Shown piece by piece: positions 1-9,051 of a stretch of 64,000 nucleotides of DNA. The notes under the pieces were generated by a model that was given only the letters and a program-made list of their open reading frames with translations, ran no database searches and was not told the origin of the DNA. Position 1 is the stretch's first letter. Every line of letters starts with the position of its first letter. Position numbers and translations under genes: made by a program. Source of the stretch: Flavobacterium sp. NRK1 (GTDB taxonomy: Bacteria; Bacteroidota; Bacteroidia; Flavobacteriales; Flavobacteriaceae); NCBI RefSeq assembly GCF_024054175.1, contig NZ_JAMXLA010000001.1, positions 741,341 through 805,340 of the forward strand. Reading direction: 5' to 3'.

Positions 1-444
1 GAAAACCTTTGCTCCTGGTATTCCCATATTATTATAAGCTTTTTGCTGTAAATTACCTGCACTAATGGTTGGCGTACCGGCAATAGGCCCGGGCCCGCCA
101 CTGGCAGAATTAATTATTAATCTAGTGTCAAATATTTTAGTACTGCCCAATATCATTCCCCCTGCATTATTCAAATCATCTTCGTAAGAAGGCTGGGTAA
201 ACTCCCCGCCGCCTACAAGAGCAAACTGCTTGGCAAGAATATTTGGGTAAGAATATTGCTGTCCGCTTTTAAAAACAGTACCATCCATATAACCCGCAGT
301 TAGCGAGTTACCTATTGCAACATAAGAGCTAAAATCGGCTTCGCCTGCACTGTAGCTGCTATCGTTTACTTCATTTTCAAATTCCGGCTGGCAACCTGCA
401 AATACAGCTGCTAAAACCGCTAAGTATATAAATTTATTTTTCAT
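1..444 (-). CDS. SGNH/GDSL-type hydrolase lipoprotein (partial, N-terminal 148 residues)
   Basis: The gene runs off the left edge, so only the N-terminus is visible. It starts with a lipoprotein signal (MKNKFIYLAVLAAVFAGC) whose lipobox AGC places the mature Cys at residue 18. About 20 residues later comes AIGNSLTAGY, which matches block I of SGNH/GDSL esterases with Asn replacing Asp, so the serine of NSL is the likely nucleophile. It begins 12 bases after the stop of the FadL-like gene on the same strand, which suggests one transcript. A start two codons upstream (450) is equally possible. Substrate is unknown. A lipid or ester substrate would suit the FadL neighbour, but that is inference. 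Confidence 0.8.
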   Translation of the reverse strand, partial: MKNKFIYLAVLAAVFAGCQPEFENEVNDSSYSAGEADFSSYVAIGNSLTAGYMDGTVFKSGQQYSYPNILAKQFALVGGGEFTQPSYEDDLNNAGGMILGSTKIFDTRLIINSASGGPGPIAGTPTISAGNLQQKAYNNMGIPGAKVF

Positions 445-456
445 TTTCATGTCAGA

Positions 457-1737
457 TTAAAAGCTATATGATAAACCAATTCCGGGAGAGAAAACAACAT
501 TTTTGTAAGTACCTCCAAAAGAAATATTCGGATTTCCGTCTTCAACATAATGATCGTAAGAAGCATCGATCTCTTTAAAGTGAAGGTATAAGAACGAAAC
601 ATCTACACCAAGCTTATTGGTAATCATATATGTTAAACCACCTGTAAAGCCCATAGAATCGTTTCTTGGTGTTTCAGGAGCAAAATAACCTCTCTGTACC
701 GGACTTTCATCAAAATACCAACCTGCTCGGAAAGAGAATTTATCATTAGGCTTAAACTGAGTACCTACTCTATAAGTACTTGCATCTTTATAATTACGCG
801 GGTTATAAGATTGCGGAACCTGAGAAGTTGATGTATGTTTAAAATCTACAACTAAAGCATCATATACATTCCAGAATGCCCTGTTATAATCAAAAGCAAC
901 TAACCATTTATCTGTAAGCTGTACAGAAATACCTGCTGTAAGTTCTGCAGGCAATGGCAGGTTAGCATTAAAAGTAGTATTACCTAACTGTATATCCTGT
1001 GCAGATGTTGGAGAATCTGCAAGATATGCAGGCACATCATGGAAAGTAGCCTGGCCATCACGGGCTTTCATTGTAATTTCAGAACGATAGTTAACACCTA
1101 ATCGCACTGTTTTTGCCGGATTAAACATAAAACCTGCGCTCCATCCCCATGCGGTAACACCGCTTTCATCTATGGTAACATCAGTTTTATTACCCATTTC
1201 ATCAGTAACGCTTCTTCCCACATTTCTGTTAAAATTCACGCTTCCAGTAACAAATATAGGTCCTCCGCCAACACTAAACTGGTCACTAACTTTTACCGAA
1301 ACTATTGGCTGAATATAAATAGCTTCAAGATCTATATTGTTTACAAGGTGTGCACCATCCCAGTCTTTATCCCATTCTACAGCACTTCCGTAAGGTGTAT
1401 AAGCCGCAAGGCCTACCGACAACCAGTCTGTTGCCTTATAAGCTATATAAGCACTAAAAGGTGTACCTGTATTTGAGGTAGAGTTTCTAAGGTTATTTTC
1501 CATGCTCTGGTATTTTGTTCTTGCAAAAAGAGCATTGGCACCTATTGAAGCACTAAAACGGTCTTTAAGGTAAACAGCACCCGCCGGGTTAAAGAACAAG
1601 ACCTCGGCACTGTTAACCACCCCAACGCCGGTATGCCCCATAGCTAATTGTTTCTGACCCTGAAGACTTACACGATAACCTCCTGCAAATGCAGATGTTA
1701 CCACAGCCATCATTGTTAAAGATAATAGTTTTTTCAT
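457..1737 (-). CDS. OmpP1/FadL/TodX family outer membrane transporter
   Basis: This 426-residue protein has a signal peptide (MKKLLSLTMMAVVTSAFAGG), then the family's N-terminal region with 'GQKQLAMGHTGVG' and 'AEVLFFNPAG', which corresponds to the FadL NPA segment. The remainder is amphipathic beta-strand sequence ending in an aromatic residue (GIGLSYSF), as expected for a 14-stranded outer-membrane barrel. The family takes up long-chain fatty acids or other hydrophobic compounds. It sits directly upstream of the GDSL lipoprotein gene, probably in one operon. A full promoter match lies upstream at 1781-1811. Family assignment is firm; the transported compound is not known. Confidence 0.9.
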   Translation of the reverse strand: MKKLLSLTMMAVVTSAFAGGYRVSLQGQKQLAMGHTGVGVVNSAEVLFFNPAGAVYLKDRFSASIGANALFARTKYQSMENNLRNSTSNTGTPFSAYIAYKATDWLSVGLAAYTPYGSAVEWDKDWDGAHLVNNIDLEAIYIQPIVSVKVSDQFSVGGGPIFVTGSVNFNRNVGRSVTDEMGNKTDVTIDESGVTAWGWSAGFMFNPAKTVRLGVNYRSEITMKARDGQATFHDVPAYLADSPTSAQDIQLGNTTFNANLPLPAELTAGISVQLTDKWLVAFDYNRAFWNVYDALVVDFKHTSTSQVPQSYNPRNYKDASTYRVGTQFKPNDKFSFRAGWYFDESPVQRGYFAPETPRNDSMGFTGGLTYMITNKLGVDVSFLYLHFKEIDASYDHYVEDGNPNISFGGTYKNVVFSPGIGLSYSF

Positions 1738-1780
1738 AATTTAAAAGAAGTGTTAGTTTCCCATTAATAAAATCTTATAT

Positions 1781-1811
1781 CAAATTTATAATTTTTTACG
1801 AATTGCACAAC
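1781..1811 (-). promoter_or_regulatory. Bacteroidota-type promoter for the FadL-like gene
   Basis: Read on the minus strand, there is a -33-like GTTG, 19 bases, then TAAATTTG, which matches the TAnnTTTG -7 consensus of Bacteroidota sigma factor. It lies about 45 bases upstream of the start codon. The rest of the intergenic stretch to 2033 is very AT-rich and I see no gene or hairpin in it. Confidence 0.5.
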
Positions 1812-2033
1812 AGTAAACCGAAAATTATTATGCATTCATAATAATTATATTTTCAAAAATTACATCGCATTTTTAAAAAATTATCATAAAAAATACTTAA
1901 AATTATAACTATCAAATAAAAGTTAACACTTATAAACTTTTGTCTTTGGTAAACAATACAGATATTAATAAAAACACAAATAACTATTTAACCATATTAA
2001 AATAGAGTAAATTACATCATAAAAAATCATTGT

Positions 2034-3617
2034 ATGAAATTGTTCAGAAAAATAGCTTTTATAATTACGGGGTTAGTTTTATTACTTATAGCTCTTAATG
2101 TAGGATTAAGCTATTATATATCTAAAAAGCTGCCTTCTATTATAAAAGGAGAAAAAGATTTTCCCTACGCTTTTAGTTATGAAAACCTTGATATTAATTT
2201 ACTAAGCGGCAGCTTTACTATACAAAATGCCTATTTGGCTCCAAAGGGCAATATGAAAACAGCAATGCAGGAAGGTGCTTTTGCTAAAATAAAAAAAATT
2301 GAAGTAAATAACTTTAGCTTATGGGCGATACTAATGCATAACCATATTAAAGTTAAAGAAGTTATTATTGATAGTCCGGATGTGGTGCTTTATTATCGTA
2401 AAGAAAAATATAATACACAAGATGATTTTGTAAAGCCATTTAAAAATACAATAACAACCAAAAAATTAAGTATTAATAACGGCACGTTTAAAATGCTGGA
2501 TTCCGTTCAAAATCCAAAATTAAAAGCCGCCAATATTAATTTTGTGCTTAACAATATAAAAATAGACAGCACCAGTTTAAAAAATGATATTCCTGTAAGA
2601 TATCGCGACTATAGCTTAAAATGCGACAGCCTGTTTTTTAACACAGGACCCTTTTATAATATTACCGCAGGAAGCATTGCAACAACTGACAGTATTTTAA
2701 CTGTAACAGATTTTAAATATACCCCGCTGCAAAGCAGGAGGCAATTTAACAGCATGATAGCAAAAGAAAAAGATCAGTTTACTGTTATGGCAGACACAAT
2801 ATCTACACAAAATTTAGACTGGGGGTATTATAACGACACTTTATACGTTCATACACCCGAGCTTGTTATACAAAAAGTAAATGCTAATGTGTACAGGGGT
2901 AAAATGGTAAAAGATGACCCTACAAGAAAAAAACTATACAGCGAACTTTTAAGAAGCCTTACATTTGATCTTAAAGTAGATACGCTGTTATTAAAAAACT
3001 CAATGGTAGTATATGAAGAGCAGCTTGAATATGAACGTTCGCCAGCTAAAGTAAGTTTTTCAAACTTTTATGCTACCGTTACAAACATTTACAGCCCCAT
3101 ACTTAAAGACAAACTGCCTCCAACCAATATAGATGTAAAATGCCTGTTTATGAAATCTGCTCCTTTAAGTGTCAACTGGACATTTAATACTTTAGACACC
3201 AGTGATTCATTTACTATAACCGGCATTTTAGAAAATATAAAAAGCCAGGAAATAAATCCTGTTACAAAACCTTTAATGAATGCCGCTACAAAAGGTGATA
3301 TTGCAAGGGTAGAATTCACTTTTAATGCAAATAGTGAACGGGGCAAAGGAGATTTTGCCATAAAGTATGACAATCTTAAAGTAGATGTTTATAAAAAAGA
3401 CGGCAAAGACAAAAACGGTTTAATGAGTGCTGTAGGAAACCTGCTGGTTAAAAATGATAGTAATGATGAGCTTAAAAAAACACACCCAGAAGTTGAACGT
3501 AAAAAAGATAAGTCAGTTTTTAATTTCCTTTGGCGGTTTGTAGAACAGGGATTAAAAGAAACTATTTTACCAAAAGCCGTAGCCAAAATTGCAACTAAAA
3601 AGAAAGACAAAAAGTAA
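2034..3617 (+). CDS. AsmA-like / DUF748-type envelope protein
   Basis: This 527-residue protein has one N-terminal membrane helix (residues about 7-28) and no other hydrophobic segment, so most of it should lie in the periplasm. The sequence alternates short beta strands rich in Asp, Asn and Lys ('SYENLDINLLSGSFTIQNAYL', shortened here to its start), the style of AsmA/DUF748 proteins that form long lipid-carrying grooves between membranes. The C-terminus is strongly basic (KIATKKKDKK). It stands alone between a long AT-rich upstream region and a bidirectional terminator. A role in outer-membrane lipid homeostasis is inferred only from the family resemblance, and no catalytic motif is visible. 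Confidence 0.55.
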   Translation: MKLFRKIAFIITGLVLLLIALNVGLSYYISKKLPSIIKGEKDFPYAFSYENLDINLLSGSFTIQNAYLAPKGNMKTAMQEGAFAKIKKIEVNNFSLWAILMHNHIKVKEVIIDSPDVVLYYRKEKYNTQDDFVKPFKNTITTKKLSINNGTFKMLDSVQNPKLKAANINFVLNNIKIDSTSLKNDIPVRYRDYSLKCDSLFFNTGPFYNITAGSIATTDSILTVTDFKYTPLQSRRQFNSMIAKEKDQFTVMADTISTQNLDWGYYNDTLYVHTPELVIQKVNANVYRGKMVKDDPTRKKLYSELLRSLTFDLKVDTLLLKNSMVVYEEQLEYERSPAKVSFSNFYATVTNIYSPILKDKLPPTNIDVKCLFMKSAPLSVNWTFNTLDTSDSFTITGILENIKSQEINPVTKPLMNAATKGDIARVEFTFNANSERGKGDFAIKYDNLKVDVYKKDGKDKNGLMSAVGNLLVKNDSNDELKKTHPEVERKKDKSVFNFLWRFVEQGLKETILPKAVAKIATKKKDKK

Positions 3618-3637
3618 TCAAGTAGTCAACATCTCAC

Positions 3638-3677
3638 AAAATACAAATGCCGTTAAATTACCGACATTTGTATTTTT
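3638..3677. terminator. Bidirectional terminator between convergent genes
   Basis: A perfect 12-base stem (AAAATACAAATG at 3638-3649 with CATTTGTATTTT at 3665-3676) has A and T tracts on both flanks. It can end the AsmA-like gene on the plus strand and the methyltransferase operon on the minus strand. Confidence 0.7.
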
Positions 3678-3681
3678 AAAT

Positions 3682-4305
3682 TTATCTCTTTCTACCCACA
3701 AACCGGATTACAGAACCCAGCCCATTATGATATAATCCCTCATTGAGATGAATTTCTGTTTCTTCGAGTTCTAATATATCGTAGTTATTAAAATCAGCTT
3801 TTATTTCCTCTACAGAAAACAACGATTCAACATCTTTTGGTCCACCAACTTTTTCATTTTTTGCTAAATATTCAAGATTCCTTTTACTAAAGGCTTCAAA
3901 AATCACTATGCCTCCTTTACGCAAATATCTGGCAAGCATTTTATGCAGTTGCGATTTAATGTTTGCCGGGAAATGTGCATAAATAAGCGCTATTACACCA
4001 AACTGTCCATTTGTATAGTTTAGAGTTTGCAACTCGCCAACCTTATAGTCTATAACCACATTTTCCCTTGCAGAAAGTTCAATTGCTTTTTTCCGGCCTT
4101 CATTACTAATATCAAATGCAGAAACTGTCCAGCCAAGTTTTGCAGCAAACACAGCATTACGCCCTTCTCCTTCTGCAGGAAAAAGTATTTCTTCGGGCTT
4201 CAGCTTTTCTAACTGTTCTTTCAAATAATTATTCGGCTGCTCGCCATAAGCAAATTCACTTTTACTATAGCGTTCATCCCATCTGTCAGTCCAAATATCT
4301 GCCAT
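3682..4305 (-). CDS. Class I SAM-dependent methyltransferase
   Basis: This 207-residue protein has a Rossmann methyltransferase layout. Motif I is '[16 protein letters not shown]' (residues about 40-55), where the usual GxGxG is replaced by AEGEGRNA, as in TehB-like enzymes. An acidic residue at the end of strand 2 (SAFDIS) would bind the SAM ribose, and '[11 protein letters not shown]' is the strand 4 region. The N-terminal '[17 protein letters not shown]' is typical of this subfamily. It is the last gene of a minus-strand set after pdxJ and the hydrolase, 22 bases downstream of the hydrolase stop. Substrate is unknown; tellurite or thiol methylation would be a guess. Confidence 0.8.
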   Translation of the reverse strand: MADIWTDRWDERYSKSEFAYGEQPNNYLKEQLEKLKPEEILFPAEGEGRNAVFAAKLGWTVSAFDISNEGRKKAIELSARENVVIDYKVGELQTLNYTNGQFGVIALIYAHFPANIKSQLHKMLARYLRKGGIVIFEAFSKRNLEYLAKNEKVGGPKDVESLFSVEEIKADFNNYDILELEETEIHLNEGLYHNGLGSVIRFVGRKR

Positions 4306-4327
4306 CTCTTTATGTTTTTTCTTTTCA

Positions 4328-5098
4328 CTATGCTTTTAAAAACTCCAGCGTTTCAGCTAAAAAATCTTTAGGATTTTCTGCATGCAGCCAATGACCTGAA
4401 TTTTTGATCTCTTTAATTTCAACCTGTGGGAAATGTGATTTTATAAGATCAAAATCTTCATCTTTAATATAACTTGATTTATCGCCGCGTAAAAAAAGCG
4501 TAGTTCCGTTAAATGTTGCCCCTTCAGGAAGCGCCTTACCAATATTTTCAATATTTTTATTAAGAGAATCAAGATTAAAACGGAAACCAAGTTGTTTTCC
4601 CGGCTCAACCCAGTACACACTTTTCAGCAGAAACTGCCGTGTACCCAAATCGGGAATATGATTTGCTATAGCAGCTTCAACAGCAGCCCTGTCGGTATGT
4701 ATAGAAAAATCAACCGCATTTAGTCCGGCCATCACATCCTGATGGTGAGGTGCATAATATTTAGGACCTATATCTGCTACCACCAGCCTGTCCAGCATTT
4801 CGGGATGCTGAACCGCGAAAAACATTGCTGCCTTTCCTCCCATTGAGTGACCTATTATATCAACTTTACCAAGATTATAGTGATTAATATATGCTACTAA
4901 ATCCTGCACCATTGCAGCATAAGTAAACTCATCAGAATGAAAACTCTTTCCGTGATTACGCATATCAAGAGCGTGCGTTTGAAAACCCGCCGCAACATAC
5001 TGCCCTGCTAGTGTTTTCCAGTTATCACTCATACCAAGATATCCGTGAAGAATAAGAAGTGGCTTGCCCTCTCCTTGTATAACAGAATGCAATACCAT
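4328..5098 (-). CDS. Alpha/beta-fold hydrolase (YbfF-like esterase)
   Basis: This 256-residue cytosolic protein has the alpha/beta hydrolase signature: the oxyanion segment '[11 protein letters not shown]', the nucleophile elbow GHSMGG with Ser85, and a C-terminal catalytic His in '[11 protein letters not shown]'. Lack of a signal peptide indicates a cytoplasmic enzyme. The nearest well-known relative by pattern is YbfF, an acyl-CoA/ester hydrolase. It starts two bases after the pdxJ stop, so the two genes are likely cotranscribed and translationally coupled. The natural substrate cannot be told from sequence. Confidence 0.85.
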   Translation of the reverse strand: MVLHSVIQGEGKPLLILHGYLGMSDNWKTLAGQYVAAGFQTHALDMRNHGKSFHSDEFTYAAMVQDLVAYINHYNLGKVDIIGHSMGGKAAMFFAVQHPEMLDRLVVADIGPKYYAPHHQDVMAGLNAVDFSIHTDRAAVEAAIANHIPDLGTRQFLLKSVYWVEPGKQLGFRFNLDSLNKNIENIGKALPEGATFNGTTLFLRGDKSSYIKDEDFDLIKSHFPQVEIKEIKNSGHWLHAENPKDFLAETLEFLKA

Positions 5099-5100
5099 AA

Positions 5101-5814
5101 TTATTTCAGTTTTTGAAGATACATATTCACTACATTTTCAAGTCCTAAATACAAAGACTCTGCAATAAGCGCATGTCCTATAGAAACCTCCAAAAGTTCG
5201 GGAATGTTTTCTTTAAAAAATTTAATATTATCAAGACTCAGATCATGTCCTGCATTAATACCAAGTTCAAGCTTATTTGCAAGTTCAGCAGCTGCTACGT
5301 AAGGTTTAATACCGTCATGGTTACCCAATCCGTATTCATGAGCAAAAGCTTCGGTATAAAGTTCTATCCTGTCTGTTCCTGTTTCTTTAGCCCCTTCTAT
5401 CATAGCCAAAACAGGATCAACAAATATAGATGTGCGTATATTATTGCGTTTAAATTCTGCTATCACTTCCTGCAAAAAAACCTTGTGTTTCACAGTATCC
5501 CAACCTGCATTAGAGGTTATAGTATCATCGGCATCAGGCACAAGGGTTACCTGTGTAGGTTTCGTTTCAAGCACAAGGTCAATAAATTTAGGAACAGGAT
5601 TTCCTTCAATATTATATTCAGTATGTACAACAGGCACTAAATCTCTTGCATCCTGATAACGAATATGTCTTTCATCCGGCCGGGGATGTATGGTTACACC
5701 CTGAGCACCAAACTTTTGCACATCTGCTGCTACTTTTAAAAGGTCAGGAACATTGCCCCCTCTTGAATTCCTTAAAGTGGCTATTTTATTTATGTTTACG
5801 CTTAATTTTGCCAT
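5101..5814 (-). CDS. pdxJ: Pyridoxine 5'-phosphate synthase
   Basis: PdxJ condenses 3-amino-2-oxopropyl phosphate with 1-deoxy-D-xylulose 5-phosphate to give pyridoxine 5'-phosphate, the last ring-forming step of the DXP-dependent vitamin B6 route. The 237 residues match the family length and show 'LSVNINKIATLRNSRGG', 'GVTIHPRPDERHIR' and 'ELGINAGHDLSLDN', the conserved phosphate-binding and catalytic loops of this TIM barrel. The gene is divergent from the CBS-domain gene, and its upstream region carries two possible TAnnTTTG boxes (5841-5848 and 5849-5856, minus strand). It heads the pdxJ-hydrolase-methyltransferase set. Confidence 0.96.
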   Translation of the reverse strand: MAKLSVNINKIATLRNSRGGNVPDLLKVAADVQKFGAQGVTIHPRPDERHIRYQDARDLVPVVHTEYNIEGNPVPKFIDLVLETKPTQVTLVPDADDTITSNAGWDTVKHKVFLQEVIAEFKRNNIRTSIFVDPVLAMIEGAKETGTDRIELYTEAFAHEYGLGNHDGIKPYVAAAELANKLELGINAGHDLSLDNIKFFKENIPELLEVSIGHALIAESLYLGLENVVNMYLQKLK

Positions 5815-5912
5815 ATCTTTGTTAAGTCTGCTTTTTAAAGCAAAAATACAAAGTTAAAAAGGCATACTCTTCTTATTTTTGATTATTTTGCATAATATAT
5901 TACAATTGCCCC

Positions 5913-6572
5913 ATGACAGAAATTACAGATTTCATTAACAACGACATTAAACCCTTACGAATTACCGACAGCGTTTCAGACGCTCAGGATCTTTTTGCCG
6001 ATTACCCTTTTTCGCACTTTCCTGTACTTGAAGAAGGTATTTATATCGGTTCAGCAAGGTCTGAAGATATGGAACTGATGGATATAGAAAAAACAATGGC
6101 CGATCTTCGTTTCGGATTCGATCGTTTTTTTGTAAGAGATAATGCCCTTTGGCTTGATGTACTTGAAGTTTTCGCCAAAAATGAAACCAATTTACTGCCT
6201 GTTCTTGATAAAGACAATAAATATCTGGGATATTATGAAATTACAGATATTATTACCTTTTTCCATGAAACACCTTTTCTTAAAGAAGACGGAGGAATTA
6301 TTGTAGTTGAAAAGGGGGTAAATGACTATAGCATGAGCCAGGCCGCCCAGATTGTAGAAAGCAATAATGGCAGGCTGCTTGGCCTTTTTATATCTGAAGC
6401 CAATATGGAAAAAGTACAGATTACCTTGAAAATAAGCCTTGGCGGCATGAGTGAGATATTACAGACTTTCAGGCGCTATAACTACAATATTATTACAGAG
6501 CACCAGGAAGATGCTTATCTTAATACTCTTAAAGACCGCTCTGATTACCTTGACAAATACCTGAACATTTAA
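5913..6572 (+). CDS. CBS-domain protein
   Basis: This 219-residue soluble protein carries two CBS-like units, about residues 10-60 ('SVSDAQDLFADYPFSHFPVLEEG') and 75-130 ('NLLPVLDKDNKYLGYYEITDI'). The C-terminal third ('ANMEKVQITLKIS', 'ILQTFRRYNYNII') resembles an ACT-like regulatory fold. CBS pairs bind adenine nucleotides or SAM and act as sensors. It lies 10 bases upstream of nadK on the same strand, so cotranscription is likely, and a link to NAD(P) or adenylate status is a reasonable inference but not shown. Confidence 0.8.
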   Translation: MTEITDFINNDIKPLRITDSVSDAQDLFADYPFSHFPVLEEGIYIGSARSEDMELMDIEKTMADLRFGFDRFFVRDNALWLDVLEVFAKNETNLLPVLDKDNKYLGYYEITDIITFFHETPFLKEDGGIIVVEKGVNDYSMSQAAQIVESNNGRLLGLFISEANMEKVQITLKISLGGMSEILQTFRRYNYNIITEHQEDAYLNTLKDRSDYLDKYLNI

Positions 6573-6582
6573 CACCCGGCCT

Positions 6583-7467
6583 ATGAAGATTGCTGTGTAC
6601 GGACAATATTACAAAGATAATACCGAAGACATCATAGAAAAAGTACTGAGTGTTTTTGAAAAATATAATCCAGAAGTAGCTTTTGAATCTAATTTCTATG
6701 ATGTGCTTAATGAGCACAATTTATTAAACAAAACATTTACTGTTTTTTCAGGCCACGAAGGATTGAATGAAGGATTTAACCTGCTAATATGTATTGGCGG
6801 AGACGGCACTATGCTGCGCGCAGCTACTTTTGTTCGCAACAAAGGTATACCTATTCTGGGTATAAATGCAGGGCGCTTAGGTTTTCTGGCAACTGTTCAG
6901 CAGGAGAATATCGAAATGCTTTTACCTTTAATTTTTGAACACAAATATAAAGTTTCACCAAGATCATTACTTACGCTTGATTATAACGGTAAAGACAATG
7001 AACTTGCCGAACTTGACTATGCCCTTAATGAAATTACCGTAAGCCGGAAAGATACTACTTCTATGATTACTATAGAAACAAGGCTTAATGGCGATTACCT
7101 GAATGCCTATTGGGCAGATGGGCTTATAATTTCAACTCCTACCGGGTCTACAGGATATTCTTTAAGTTGCGGCGGACCAATATTAATGCCTGAGGTAAAC
7201 AGTTTTGTTATCACTCCTATAGCACCCCACAACCTTAATGCAAGGCCCCTTGTTATACCCGACGATACGGATATTGAATTAATAGTAAGCAGCAGGGAAA
7301 ATCAGCACCTTATTTCTCTGGATTCCCGAATTATAACAGTAGATGTAGAAACATCATTACGAATTAAAAAAGCTCCTTTTAAAATTAACCTGGTAGAATT
7401 TCCTCAGGAAAAATTCCTGGTAACACTCCGCAAAAAACTATTGTGGGGAGAAGACAAAAGAAATTAA
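6583..7467 (+). CDS. nadK: NAD kinase
   Basis: NadK phosphorylates NAD to NADP with ATP or polyphosphate in the cytoplasm. The 294-residue sequence has the GGDGT motif at residues 72-76 ('CIGGDGTMLRAA'), the 'GRLGFLA' segment, the conserved 'DYALNEITV' and the glycine-rich 'TPTGSTGYSLSCGGPI' loop that binds the adenine and pyrophosphate. The length is normal for bacterial NAD kinases. It follows the CBS gene closely and is separated by 155 bases from the DUF6089 gene. Confidence 0.96.
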   Translation: MKIAVYGQYYKDNTEDIIEKVLSVFEKYNPEVAFESNFYDVLNEHNLLNKTFTVFSGHEGLNEGFNLLICIGGDGTMLRAATFVRNKGIPILGINAGRLGFLATVQQENIEMLLPLIFEHKYKVSPRSLLTLDYNGKDNELAELDYALNEITVSRKDTTSMITIETRLNGDYLNAYWADGLIISTPTGSTGYSLSCGGPILMPEVNSFVITPIAPHNLNARPLVIPDDTDIELIVSSRENQHLISLDSRIITVDVETSLRIKKAPFKINLVEFPQEKFLVTLRKKLLWGEDKRN

Positions 7468-7597
7468 AATTTCACAATTTTATTCTCTCTGCATACTACA
7501 CCGCATCTTCTTCCGTTTTCAAGACTGTATTTAATGCTAATTATGCAATTGTGAAGGTAAAATGTCTATTGTTTCGGTAATTAGAATTCTATATTGT

Positions 7598-7605
7598 TAT
7601 ATTTG
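7598..7605 (+). promoter_or_regulatory. -7 element upstream of the DUF6089-uppS-bamA-ompH run
   Basis: TATATTTG fits TAnnTTTG and lies 17 bases before the DUF6089 start. No convincing TTTG is found at the expected -33 distance, so only the -7 box is called. Confidence 0.4.
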
Positions 7606-7622
7606 CACCCAATTTTAAAGGA

Positions 7623-8300
7623 ATGAACAGGATACTATATCTTTTAATTATAATAATAACATCGCTTAGTGCCAGTGCCCAGATTAATGAGCTTGGTATT
7701 TTTGCCGGTGGCGCCAATTATATAGGTGATGTAGGGCCTACAAATTATGTAGCACCTAACGAGCCTGCACTTGGCATTATTTATAAATGGAACAGAAGCC
7801 CGCGCCACTCCTGGAGAGCATCTTTTACATATGCTGACATTAAGTCGAAAGATGCAGATTCTGATATGTCCGGAAGGCAGGAAAGAGGCTATGAGTTTAA
7901 AAATACAGTAAAAGAGTTATCTTTAGGCCTTGAATTTAATTTTTTTGACTTTAACCTTCACGAGCCTGATTTTCAGCTAACCCCTTATGTATATACCGGG
8001 ATAAGCTATTTTTGGTCTGATGAGCTATATATAAACAATGGTGAAACGAGAAGGCTTGATTCAAAAGGTAACCTTGCAATACCCATGACCGTAGGTATAA
8101 AATCTAACGTATTTGAAAATTTTGTGCTCGGCTTTGAAGTAGGCGCACGCTATACATTTACTGATGACCTTGACGGAAGCAACCATAGCGATTATCCTCA
8201 GTTAGCATTTGGTAATCTTGACAGCAACGACTGGTATGTATTTACCGGATTTACTTTAACTTATACTTTTGGGGTTCAACCTTGTTATTGCGCAGAATAA
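7623..8300 (+). CDS. DUF6089-type outer membrane beta-barrel protein
   Basis: This 225-residue protein has a signal peptide (cleavage near SASA-QI) and repeating amphipathic strands such as 'GFEVGARYTFTDDLDG'. The N-terminal 'ELGIFAGGANYIGDVGPTNY' and the position immediately upstream of uppS and bamA are characteristic of the DUF6089 family in flavobacteria, from memory of those genomes. Its end lies only 3 bases before the uppS start. The C-terminus has two Cys in 'VQPCYCAE', which is unusual for a barrel end. Function is unknown; an envelope assembly role is suggested only by its neighbours. Confidence 0.75.
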   Translation: MNRILYLLIIIITSLSASAQINELGIFAGGANYIGDVGPTNYVAPNEPALGIIYKWNRSPRHSWRASFTYADIKSKDADSDMSGRQERGYEFKNTVKELSLGLEFNFFDFNLHEPDFQLTPYVYTGISYFWSDELYINNGETRRLDSKGNLAIPMTVGIKSNVFENFVLGFEVGARYTFTDDLDGSNHSDYPQLAFGNLDSNDWYVFTGFTLTYTFGVQPCYCAE

Positions 8301-8303
8301 AGT

Positions 8304-9044
8304 ATGGACAAAACAATCACCTTAAATACAGATAATCTGCCTAAACATCTTGCAATAATAATGGATGGCAATGGCCGTTGGGCTAAAAAACAGGGCTTTT
8401 TACGGGCTATAGGCCATGAAAACGGAACCAAAGCCGTAAAGATAATAGTTGAAGCCTGTGCCAAATTAGGTATAGAAAACCTTACACTTTACGCATTTTC
8501 CACAGAAAACTGGAACAGGCCTAAACTTGAGGTTGATGCCCTGATGAATATTCTGGTAAATTCCCTGAAAAAAGAACTGCCTACCCTTAAAAAAAATAAT
8601 ATACGGCTTAATACCATAGGCAATACAGACCTTTTACCATCTAAAGCCCGCAAACAGCTTCTTGATGTTATAGAAGATACAAAAGAAAATAACAGAATGA
8701 CACTTACCCTTGCCCTTAGCTATGGTTCAAGGGAAGAACTGATTTCTGCCTTTAAAAAAATAACCGAAAAAATAAACACCAGCCAGCTAGCAATAGCTGA
8801 TATAAATGAAGCAACCATAAACCAGCATTTGTATACTTATGACCTGCCAGATGTAGACCTTGTAATAAGAACAAGCGGAGAACACAGGATAAGCAACTTT
8901 TTGCTTTGGCAGATAGCCTATGCAGAACTATATTTTACAGATGTTTTATGGCCCGATTTTAGGGAAAAAGACTTACATGAAGCAATTATCAGTTATCAAA
9001 AAAGAGAACGTAGATTTGGAAAGACCAGTGAACAAGTTAAATAA
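8304..9044 (+). CDS. uppS: Isoprenyl transferase (undecaprenyl diphosphate synthase)
   Basis: This cis-prenyltransferase extends farnesyl diphosphate with isopentenyl diphosphate to make the lipid carrier for cell-wall synthesis. The 246 residues include 'HLAIIMDGNGRWAKKQG' with the catalytic Asp, 'LTLYAFSTENWNRP' and 'DLVIRTSGEHRISNFLLWQ', which are the three signature blocks. It overlaps no neighbour but ends 7 bases before the bamA start. The isopentenyl substrate would come from the mevalonate genes at 30.7-32.8 kb. Confidence 0.97.
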   Translation: MDKTITLNTDNLPKHLAIIMDGNGRWAKKQGFLRAIGHENGTKAVKIIVEACAKLGIENLTLYAFSTENWNRPKLEVDALMNILVNSLKKELPTLKKNNIRLNTIGNTDLLPSKARKQLLDVIEDTKENNRMTLTLALSYGSREELISAFKKITEKINTSQLAIADINEATINQHLYTYDLPDVDLVIRTSGEHRISNFLLWQIAYAELYFTDVLWPDFREKDLHEAIISYQKRERRFGKTSEQVK

Positions 9045-9051
9045 AAAAATA

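Noticed and set aside
5173..5640. 155-residue plus-strand frame over pdxJ
   Set aside because: It is antisense to a well-supported enzyme gene and has no recognisable motif.
8920..9051. N-terminal extension of bamA starting inside uppS
   Set aside because: The frame is open, but the extension hides the signal peptide that begins at 9052 and overlaps uppS.
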